Source: JAGPHI01 sp036641735 (lineage in GTDB: Bacteria > Bacillota > Clostridia > Oscillospirales > Ruminococcaceae). Taken from it: a stretch of DNA of 27,465 bases. The notes below the pieces were generated by a model. The model worked only from the letters and a program-made list of their open reading frames with translations. It ran no database searches and was not told the DNA's origin. Below are positions 12,265 to 19,061 of the stretch, one piece after another (position 1 is the stretch's first letter; every line of letters begins with the position of its first letter). Made by a program: the position numbers and the translations under genes. The stretch lies in contig JAVWEG010000027.1 in NCBI GenBank assembly GCA_036641735.1, positions 1-27,465 of the forward strand, in the 5' to 3' direction.

Positions 12265-13023
12265 ATGAGATACAAAATAGGTAATATACTTTGGGGTATA
12301 GCGTTTATCGGCGCAGGTATTGGTATCGGCGGAAACGCATTTGGGTTATGGAATTTCAGCTTGTTTTTTCAAGGGTGGTGGACACTGTTTATTATAGTGC
12401 CTTGTTTTATCAGCATTATACAGCACGGGTTTAACACAGGCAATTCTATAGGTCTTGCCATAGGTGTGCTATTATTATTAAGTGCGCAAAATATATTAGA
12501 CAGGCATATTATCGCGAAGCTCTTTTTGCCTGCAATATTGATAATAATAGGGCTTGCAATAGTGTTTGGGCGCAGATATCATTACGGCAGTACTAAGCCA
12601 AATGAAAACACAAACAATAATGGAGCTTGTGCATCGGGGCAAAGCGCGAGCGGCGAATATGTGCCGCCTACAGCCGACAGCAAGCATAACTGGAACAATA
12701 GCTGTAGCTCCGACCTTTTGGCGGTATTTTGCGGCAACAGCGGCTCTTTTTCGGGGCGCGAATGTAAAGGCGCTTCCTGCACAGCAGTATTTGGCGGCAT
12801 AGATCTTGATTTGCGCGGAGCTATTATCACACGCAATATCACAGTGGAAGCCACAGCGATATTTGGCGGTGTGGATATTTATGTAGATGATAAGGTACAA
12901 GTGCAATACCGCAGTGTGCCTATATTTGGCGGAGCAGACTGCTCTGTACCTGCGCGCGATGCAAGCCTGCCCACAGTATTTGTAAACTGTGTGTCGGTAT
13001 TTGGCGGAGTGGATATAAAATGA
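12265..13023 (+). CDS. LiaF-like membrane protein (cell-wall-antibiotic response/toastrack domain)
   Basis: 252 residues. The N-terminal half has about four hydrophobic segments (9-28, 37-53, 58-74, 84-101). A Ser/Asn-rich linker (105-148) leads to a C-terminal beta-repeat domain with four regularly spaced FGG turns at 176, 200, 221 and 246 (VFGGIDLDL, IFGGVDIYV, IFGGADCSV, VFGGVDIK). This layout matches LiaF/VraT-related envelope-stress proteins, whose C-terminal toastrack fold is shared with DUF2154. In LiaFSR systems LiaF inhibits the sensor kinase; no kinase or regulator gene is adjacent, so the role here is open. ATG 12265 was chosen for the AAGGAGG site and the consensus promoter; an ORF start at 12196 lies upstream of that promoter. 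Confidence 0.85.
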   Translation: MRYKIGNILWGIAFIGAGIGIGGNAFGLWNFSLFFQGWWTLFIIVPCFISIIQHGFNTGNSIGLAIGVLLLLSAQNILDRHIIAKLFLPAILIIIGLAIVFGRRYHYGSTKPNENTNNNGACASGQSASGEYVPPTADSKHNWNNSCSSDLLAVFCGNSGSFSGRECKGASCTAVFGGIDLDLRGAIITRNITVEATAIFGGVDIYVDDKVQVQYRSVPIFGGADCSVPARDASLPTVFVNCVSVFGGVDIK

Positions 13024-13121
13024 TAGCTTTGCACTTTTAGAACATTGAAACGCGGCAATCTCTTATGGGCTTGCTGCGGAATGGTTTAATATACATTAAA
13101 TAAAAATCGGGCGCTTTATGA

Positions 13122-13176
13122 AAAACACCTCCACAATCAGACAGTATAGCATATTGTCTGATTGTGGAGGTGTTTT
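13122..13176. terminator. very long bidirectional terminator hairpin
   Basis: Arms 13122-13147 and 13151-13176 pair over 26 bp with one G-T and a 3-nt loop. The outer 22 bp are perfect, beginning AAAACACCTCCACAATC. A-rich and T-rich flanks give U-tails both ways, serving the convergent LiaF-like and HAD genes. The rest of 13024-13121 holds only a weak GCGGCAA/TTGCTGC inverted repeat. Confidence 0.85.
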
Positions 13177-13191
13177 CTATGTAAAAAGGAA

Positions 13192-13830
13192 TTATAAAAG
13201 CTCTATCACTTTATTAAGCGACGGTAAAACCTTATAGCAAAGCTCTTGCATTTCTGCATTTGCTTTATCTAAATCAGGTATCATTACTGTAATACATTGC
13301 GCTTTAGCGGCGGCACGTATGCCATTAAAGCTATCTTCAAGGGCAAGGCAGTATTGCGGCGGCTGTCCTAATGCTTCGGCGGCTTTTTGAAAGATTTCGG
13401 GGTGCGGCTTAGAATTACTTACCATATCTCCGCAAATAAGCACGTCAAAATATTCGCGTACATTTGCGCCTTCAAGGTTTTTTATCACCTGTGAGCGCTC
13501 TGTGGAGGAGGCTACCGCCATAGGTATATGGCGATTTTTAAGCTCATTTAATAAAGCGAGCAGTCCCGGACGATGCGGCACATTTATAGCAAGCTGTGCT
13601 TGTACCTTGGCAAATACAGTGTTGCGCGCAGAGTCAAAATCGAAAGCTTCACCGAATTTTTCTTTAAATATACGGCGGCTCTCTGTTTTGTTTACTCCGC
13701 GTATTGCATCCTCGTCTTGCACTGTAATGTTGAGCGAAAGCTCTTTACCTGTCTCTATCCAGGCTTGCCTGTAAAGACGCTCGGTGTCAAACATCAGCCC
13801 GTCCATATCAAATATTACCGCTTTTATCAT
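13192..13830 (-). CDS. HAD-superfamily hydrolase, beta-phosphoglucomutase/phosphatase-like
   Basis: A 212-residue cytosolic subfamily IA HAD enzyme. Motif I is FDMDG with the nucleophile Asp8 and acid/base Asp10. A helical cap (about 16-80) is followed by motif II around ASST (107-110), motif III Lys141 in SNSKPHPEIF and motif IV LEDSFNGIRAA with Glu165/Asp166. The Asp10 and cap layout fit sugar phosphomutases or small sugar/nucleotide phosphatases; the substrate cannot be fixed. It is divergent from glgP and could act on hexose phosphates from the same pathway, which is only contextual. ATG 13830 has AAAGGGAGA upstream and a consensus promoter. Confidence 0.88.
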   Translation of the reverse strand: MIKAVIFDMDGLMFDTERLYRQAWIETGKELSLNITVQDEDAIRGVNKTESRRIFKEKFGEAFDFDSARNTVFAKVQAQLAINVPHRPGLLALLNELKNRHIPMAVASSTERSQVIKNLEGANVREYFDVLICGDMVSNSKPHPEIFQKAAEALGQPPQYCLALEDSFNGIRAAAKAQCITVMIPDLDKANAEMQELCYKVLPSLNKVIELL

Positions 13831-13858
13831 TATGTATCTCCCTTTGAATTATTAATTA

Positions 13859-13887
13859 ATTATAGCGGTAATAATTCAATCTGTCAA
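13859..13887 (-). promoter_or_regulatory. sigma-A promoter of the HAD hydrolase gene
   Basis: Minus strand TTGACA (13887-13882), 17-bp spacer, TATAAT (13864-13859): a full consensus promoter about 29 bp from the ATG. Confidence 0.85.
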
Positions 13888-13908
13888 AGGCAATGATGTA
13901 AATACTAC

Positions 13909-13937
13909 TTGCAAAAGTGCAGAAATTATGTTATTAT
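13909..13937 (+). promoter_or_regulatory. sigma-A promoter of glgP
   Basis: TTGCAA (13909-13914), 17-bp spacer, TATTAT (13932-13937), predicting a start near 13944, at the edge of the palindromic operator. Confidence 0.75.
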
Positions 13938-13943
13938 TAGTTT

Positions 13944-13961
13944 ACTGGAAACGTTTCCAGT
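13944..13961 (+). promoter_or_regulatory. cre-like operator at the glgP transcription start
   Basis: ACTGGAAACGTTTCCAGT is an 18-bp perfect palindrome. Its core TGGAAACGTTTCCA satisfies the CcpA catabolite-responsive element consensus TGNAANCGNWNNCA. It begins at the predicted transcription start, so a bound CcpA or other LacI-family repressor would block initiation or elongation. Sugar-dependent repression of glgP is the simplest reading. Confidence 0.8.
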
Positions 13962-13994
13962 GAACTGATTTAATGCTTTGAAAGGGAGAATATT

Positions 13995-16313
13995 ATGCAG
14001 AGCTTCACACAAAAAGTAAACGAATATTTAACTGAACATTTGGGCAAGAGCTTTATAGAAGCCACATTAAAAGAGCGTTACGAGGCGATAGCACGCGCCG
14101 CCTTAGATACAATTAATAAAAACAGCTTGCACGAGGATAAGCGTGCATTTTATTTATCGGCAGAGTTTCTAATAGGGCGAATGGTGTACAGTAATTTGTA
14201 TAATCTTGGGCTTTTAGATGAGGCAAAAGCGCTGTATGCACAAAGCGGACTTGATATTGCAGAGCTTGAAGATGTAGAGGATGCGGCGCTTGGCAATGGT
14301 GGGCTTGGGCGCCTTGCCGCTTGCTTTTTAGATAGCGCGGCCACCCATAATATTCCTTTGGACGGATATGGAATAAGGTATCGCTATGGGCTGTTTAAGC
14401 AAGATATAGAAAATGGATTTCAGCGCGAGAGTGCTGATGATTGGCAGGCAATCGGAGATCCGTTTAGCACACGAGTAGATGCAGAGCGTGTAAAGGTGGA
14501 TTTTGCCGATTATTCCGTGTGGGCAGTGCCTTATGATATGCCTGTGATAGGATATGAGGGCAAATGTGTAAATACATTACGTTTATGGCAAGCGGAGGCT
14601 GTAGATAGCTTTAACTTTGATTTATTTAATAAAAGCGAATACGATACAGCGGTGAGCGCACGCACAGATGCAGAAGCGATAAGCGCTGTGTTGTACCCGA
14701 ATGATGAAACGCAAAAGGGCAAGGAGCTGCGCTTGCGCCAGCAATATTTCTTTTCGTCTGCGGCACTAAAGGATATTATAAGGAAATTCAAAATTAAATG
14801 CGGTGCAGATTTTGACGAGCTACCATCGTATTGTGCTATTCAGCTGAACGATACGCACCCCACTATTGCGATACCCGAGCTTTTGCGTATACTGATAAAT
14901 GAAGAGCATTTAGATGAGGATAAAGCACTGCGAATTGTAAATGCAGTGTTTGCGTATACTAACCATACGGTAATGGCAGAGGCGATGGAAAAATGGGATG
15001 TTACGCTGATAGGAAAGCTATTGCCCGATGTATATGCGTATATTGTGCTGCTTAATAACAGGCTTTTGAGATATCTTAACGATAAAAGCATTGCGCAGGA
15101 TAAATACCGTATTATAGATAGCGGAAAAGTGCATATGGCAAGGCTTGCTGTATATGCCACACATTCTGTAAACGGAGTGGCAAAGCTGCATACGGAAATA
15201 TTAAAGGACGATGTACTGCACGAATGGTATGAGCTTTATCCAAACAGATTTAGCAATAAAACAAATGGCATTACACAAAGACGCTGGCTTTGCGTATGCA
15301 ACGCGGAATTATCGCAATTTATCACTGAAAAAATAGGTGATGCGTGGATAAAGGAGCTGAATGAGCTAAAGCGTATGCTACCATATGCAAGCGATAAAGC
15401 GGCATTAGCGCAATTTAGCAATATTAAGCAAATAAAGAAAAATCAGCTTGCCGAGTATGTGCAGCGCCACGATAATATAGTATTAAATCCGCATTTTATT
15501 TTTGATGTGCAGGCAAAGCGTATGCACGAATATAAAAGGCAATTATTAAATATTTTGTCGGTGCTTGATATTTATTATGGCATTAAGGACGGCAGTATAA
15601 AGGGCTTTAAGCCTACGGCATTTATTTTTGCAGGCAAGGCAGCGCCAGGATATGCAAGGGCAAAGGGCGTAATAAAGCTTATTGGCGAGGTAGGAAAGCT
15701 TTTAGAAAATGATAAAGATGTAAAAGATTTATTAAAGGTAGTATTTTTGCCGAATTACAATGTATCTTATGCCGAAAAGCTTATGCCGGCGGCGGATATT
15801 TCAGAGCAAATATCCACGGCAGGTACAGAGGCGAGCGGAACCGGCAATATGAAGCTTATGCTGAATGGTGCTGTTACTATGGGTACTTGGGACGGCGCAA
15901 ATATCGAAATAGCAAATGAAGCAGGCATAAAAAACGAATATATTTTCGGCGCACGAGTAGAGGATATTAACAAGATAAAGGATACGTATTCTCCATATGA
16001 TTTATACAATAAAGAGCCGTGCATAAAGCGCGTAATGGATACACTTATAGACGGTACGCTGTACGACGGCGGCACAGGAATATTCCGCGAGCTTTACGAC
16101 AGTATATTGCGCGGAGCATCTTGGCACAAGGCGGATCAATATTATTTATTGCTTGATTTATTGCCGTACACAAGTGCAAGATTAGCCGCTAATGCTGATT
16201 ATGGCAGTGAAGCATTTGCGCAAAAATGCTTTATCAATATGGCGAGCGCAGGATATTTTTCAAGTGACCGCACGGTACGTGAATACGCAAACGAAATTTG
16301 GAATATTAAATAA
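13995..16313 (+). CDS. glgP: glycogen/maltodextrin phosphorylase
   Basis: A PLP-dependent GT35 enzyme that releases glucose 1-phosphate from alpha-1,4-glucans. The 772-residue protein covers the whole fold, from the N-terminal YLSAEFLIGR and GNGGLGRLAACFLDS substrate-site segments through QLNDTHPTIAIPELLR to the PLP site. The PLP-binding lysine, about K620, lies in EASGTGNMK, followed by LNGAVTMGTWDGANIEI. It is somewhat shorter than the 800-residue enterobacterial enzymes; a shorter loop content is common in Firmicutes. GAAAGGGAGA precedes the ATG. A cre box at the start site links expression to sugar status. No other glycogen genes are adjacent. It shares a terminator with the convergent lipoprotein gene. 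Confidence 0.96.
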   Translation: MQSFTQKVNEYLTEHLGKSFIEATLKERYEAIARAALDTINKNSLHEDKRAFYLSAEFLIGRMVYSNLYNLGLLDEAKALYAQSGLDIAELEDVEDAALGNGGLGRLAACFLDSAATHNIPLDGYGIRYRYGLFKQDIENGFQRESADDWQAIGDPFSTRVDAERVKVDFADYSVWAVPYDMPVIGYEGKCVNTLRLWQAEAVDSFNFDLFNKSEYDTAVSARTDAEAISAVLYPNDETQKGKELRLRQQYFFSSAALKDIIRKFKIKCGADFDELPSYCAIQLNDTHPTIAIPELLRILINEEHLDEDKALRIVNAVFAYTNHTVMAEAMEKWDVTLIGKLLPDVYAYIVLLNNRLLRYLNDKSIAQDKYRIIDSGKVHMARLAVYATHSVNGVAKLHTEILKDDVLHEWYELYPNRFSNKTNGITQRRWLCVCNAELSQFITEKIGDAWIKELNELKRMLPYASDKAALAQFSNIKQIKKNQLAEYVQRHDNIVLNPHFIFDVQAKRMHEYKRQLLNILSVLDIYYGIKDGSIKGFKPTAFIFAGKAAPGYARAKGVIKLIGEVGKLLENDKDVKDLLKVVFLPNYNVSYAEKLMPAADISEQISTAGTEASGTGNMKLMLNGAVTMGTWDGANIEIANEAGIKNEYIFGARVEDINKIKDTYSPYDLYNKEPCIKRVMDTLIDGTLYDGGTGIFRELYDSILRGASWHKADQYYLLLDLLPYTSARLAANADYGSEAFAQKCFINMASAGYFSSDRTVREYANEIWNIK

Positions 16314-16353
16314 AAAATCACCTCTATGTAAATTGTACATAGAGGTAATTTTT
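16312..16353. terminator. bidirectional terminator between glgP and the PASTA lipoprotein gene
   Basis: CCTCTATGTA (16321-16330) pairs with TACATAGAGG (16336-16345), loop AATTG. It is preceded by A6 and followed by a T7 run, so each strand reads stem plus U-tract. It fills the gap between the two stops. Confidence 0.88.
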
Positions 16354-18102
16354 TTAGTAAACTGTATTAAATAAATCTATTCGCCAGCCGTTAGCTGTGT
16401 TTTTAAATACTATCGGAAAAGCTTTTGTTGTGAAAAGAGCAGGCGGATCGCCGGGAAAAGCGCCGTAATAGCCTACGCGGTTAAATTTTATTTGAGCATC
16501 TGTTTTGGATACAAGCTCAAAGGATTCAAAGGCAAAGAGAATATTGCCGCCTCTATCGCCCATAGCGCTATATAATGCACCGTCCTCGCCAAAAGGAGCT
16601 ATGTAAAACGGACCGTCTGTGCCTGATAAAAGTGTTTGTGTATATTCTTTTGTAAATACACTTTCCATATTTTGCCGCAATTCGGCAAAGCTTTTATAGC
16701 CTTTATCTAAATAATAATCCTTGCCATTTTTATTTATGGGATTTGCAAAGGATTCACTGTCAATATCAAAGCCCAAAGACACAGAATAATGGGTATATAA
16801 TTCAATGCCGCGTAAATATAAATCTGCTTGCTCAGGAGATAAAAAAGCAGGGACATAGGTGCCGAATTTGTCTTCCAAATTGCCCGAGGACACATAAATA
16901 TCTATTGCAGTGCCGCGAGGAATGACACTGTCTGTAGGCACGGCGGTGTATAAAAATGTATCTTGCGGTTTTTCGCTTGATATATAAATAATTGCATCGG
17001 CAGAAAGCTTTCGTTCAGACAAAGCATTATTTATTTCCGCTATAGTAAGGCCATTTAGATTTGGCATTGCGGTGGGAAATAAATCTTCGCCATAAGAAAA
17101 AGCTTTGCCGTTAAGCCAGCCGTTTTCGGAGGCGGTAGCGCCAAATCTTGCATCTGTTTCAATATTGTCGAAATGCAAATAATCGAAAAAGCTAATGTCG
17201 CAGCTTTGTATTTTATAGCTACCGTCGGTGTTTTTATAGAGCGTATATATTTGCTTTGTCATCGGAATAGAGTAAAATCTATCAATATAGGATTGTACGG
17301 TGACAGTGCTTTTATCTTCGCTTTCATCGTATGCTGTTATTAATGAGCGGTTAGGATGCGTTATTCCGCCCATACCGGGCAGCACGTATTTTTGCGCAGT
17401 TTCGTCCCAAAATTTATCGCTTTTATAATTGGCAAGGCCTAAATGCTTTAAAGCAAGCTCTTGCATTATAGGGCTTGTAGCGGAATACTCGCCAAGCTCT
17501 TTTTTGGCACAATTAAGCAAATATATAGCAGTATATTGGTCTTTACGGATATCCTCGGTAGATGTAAAGCTGTTTGTAAGCACCCAAGCTCTAAAATCTC
17601 GTATTGCCTGTACAGCCGCATTGTCGGGAATGTTTTCTACATATTCACGAGGTATCATATCGTTTATTTGCTTGCCGTCAGCGGTAAAATACAAAATGTA
17701 ATCGATGTCGTGCCATTTATCGGTAAAAGGCGCACCTAAATGTGTGCTTAAAATAATAGGAGCATCGGAAGGCCCGTTTGATAGCACTTTTGCTGCGCCA
17801 CCAAATAAATCGATATGTTCTAATGTGCCTATGCCGCCGCTATACATTTGCTCTGCAAAAAACGGATTGATATCGGCAGAAATATGAGAATTAATGGCTC
17901 TTGCGAGTGCCGTAGCCGTTTCATATTGCACGGGGTTAACATTAGGTGGCAAGGCTAAATCGCTTTTGGGAGCAGATACGGCTGTAGAAGCGGGGAAGGA
18001 ATTAGGGATAGAGGAAATAGATGGTGCAGAGCTTTTTGGTGCGCTTGAGCAGGATGAAAAAATGAGCGACAAAAAAACAAAAACCGATAAAATCTTTTTC
18101 AT
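16354..18102 (-). CDS. lipoprotein with a PASTA-like domain and IseA-like C-terminus
   Basis: 582 residues. A type II signal peptide with IFSSC gives lipidation at Cys18, followed by a Ser/Pro-rich spacer (19-55). The large middle part (56-340) is unrecognised. A PASTA-type domain (about 345-407) has MPNLNGLTIAEINNAL and ends VIPRGTAIDIYVSSG. The C-terminus (about 465-582: YKSFAELRQNMESVFTKEY through GWRIDLF) resembles the IseA/YoeB-like domain that inhibits DL-endopeptidases in Bacillus; that match is tentative. PASTA domains usually bind peptidoglycan or lipid II, so a wall-sensing or hydrolase-controlling role is plausible. TTGGAGGAA precedes the ATG. It lies 34 bp after metA with no visible terminator between, probably co-transcribed. 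Confidence 0.8.
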   Translation of the reverse strand: MKKILSVFVFLSLIFSSCSSAPKSSAPSISSIPNSFPASTAVSAPKSDLALPPNVNPVQYETATALARAINSHISADINPFFAEQMYSGGIGTLEHIDLFGGAAKVLSNGPSDAPIILSTHLGAPFTDKWHDIDYILYFTADGKQINDMIPREYVENIPDNAAVQAIRDFRAWVLTNSFTSTEDIRKDQYTAIYLLNCAKKELGEYSATSPIMQELALKHLGLANYKSDKFWDETAQKYVLPGMGGITHPNRSLITAYDESEDKSTVTVQSYIDRFYSIPMTKQIYTLYKNTDGSYKIQSCDISFFDYLHFDNIETDARFGATASENGWLNGKAFSYGEDLFPTAMPNLNGLTIAEINNALSERKLSADAIIYISSEKPQDTFLYTAVPTDSVIPRGTAIDIYVSSGNLEDKFGTYVPAFLSPEQADLYLRGIELYTHYSVSLGFDIDSESFANPINKNGKDYYLDKGYKSFAELRQNMESVFTKEYTQTLLSGTDGPFYIAPFGEDGALYSAMGDRGGNILFAFESFELVSKTDAQIKFNRVGYYGAFPGDPPALFTTKAFPIVFKNTANGWRIDLFNTVY

Positions 18103-18136
18103 AATATTCCTCCAATATTTATTTTAAATGGTGAAA

Positions 18137-19042
18137 TTACCATTCATAAGGAGTGTTTTGGTATACGTAATAATTAAGCCAATTGGTATATAGTAAATTT
18201 GCGTGGCTGCGCCAGCGAAATATTGGCGCATTATCGGGATTATTATTTTTATAATAATTGCAGGGAACGTCGATATCAAGCCCTTTTGCAATGTCGCGGC
18301 GATATTCCGCATCTAGCGTATCTGCATCGTATTCGGGGTGTCCTGTTACAAATATCTGCCTTTTATAATCGGCAGTGACAAGATAAATGCCTGCTTCTTT
18401 GGAGGTGCAAAGGATATCTAAATTATCATTTGCCATTATCGCTTTCGGATCAGCCTCGGTATGACGTGAATGAGGCGCATAAAATACTTCATCAAAGCCG
18501 CGCACTAAGGGGGATTTTGTGCGCAAAACCGTGTGCTTAAATATGCCGAACTTTTTACTTGCAAGCGGCTTTTTATCTATGCCATAATGATAATAAAGCG
18601 CCGCCTGCGCACCCCAGCATACGTGCAAGGTGGAATAAACATTGGTTTTGGAATATTCCATTATACGGCACAGCTCTTGCCAATAATCCACGTCTTCAAA
18701 GGCAAGCGTTTCTACGGGAGCGCCTGTTATAATCATACCGTCAAAGCGCTCAGAGCTTATTTCATCAAAGGTTTTGTAAAAAGCTTCAAGATGAGAAGGC
18801 GAGGTATGCGCTGCAATATGGCTGCCTGTATGTAAAAATGTAAGCTCCACTTGCAAAGGAGAATTAGCAAGCACGCGTGCAAGCTGTGTTTCTGTAGCTA
18901 CTTTAGTGGGCATTAAATTTACAACGACTATGCGCAAGGGGCGAATATCCTGCATATTTGCGCGCGCTGAGTTCATTATAAATACATTTTCGTTTTCTAA
19001 TATTTCTGATGCCGGCAGCGCTTTCGGTAAAATAAGGGGCAT
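18137..19042 (-). CDS. metA: homoserine O-acetyltransferase of the MetA family
   Basis: A 301-residue MetA-type acyltransferase (glutamine-amidotransferase-like fold) that activates homoserine for methionine synthesis. The catalytic Cys142 lies in LHVCWGAQAALY, with His235 and Glu237 in GHPEYD, the same positions as in E. coli MetA. Position 111 is Glu (GAPVET). Work on MetA specificity showed Glu111 favours acetyl-CoA whereas Gly111 gives succinyl-CoA use, so this is probably an acetyltransferase despite the usual succinyltransferase label. ATG 19042 has AGGAAG upstream. It starts 19 bp after the EAL gene, with no SAM riboswitch or T-box in front, so it is likely transcribed as part of the long upstream run. 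Confidence 0.95.
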   Translation of the reverse strand: MPLILPKALPASEILENENVFIMNSARANMQDIRPLRIVVVNLMPTKVATETQLARVLANSPLQVELTFLHTGSHIAAHTSPSHLEAFYKTFDEISSERFDGMIITGAPVETLAFEDVDYWQELCRIMEYSKTNVYSTLHVCWGAQAALYYHYGIDKKPLASKKFGIFKHTVLRTKSPLVRGFDEVFYAPHSRHTEADPKAIMANDNLDILCTSKEAGIYLVTADYKRQIFVTGHPEYDADTLDAEYRRDIAKGLDIDVPCNYYKNNNPDNAPIFRWRSHANLLYTNWLNYYVYQNTPYEW

Positions 19043-19061
19043 AATAAATACTTCCTAATTT

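Noticed and set aside
13024..13121. tRNA or other structured RNA gene
   Set aside because: Only a weak GCGGCAA/TTGCTGC inverted repeat is present, with no cloverleaf or known RNA core.
14150..16075. minus-strand ORFs inside glgP
   Set aside because: They are antisense frames of a conserved enzyme gene without translation signals.
18103..19061. SAM riboswitch or T-box before metA
   Set aside because: Only 19 bp separate metA from the upstream gene and no conserved riboswitch core is present.
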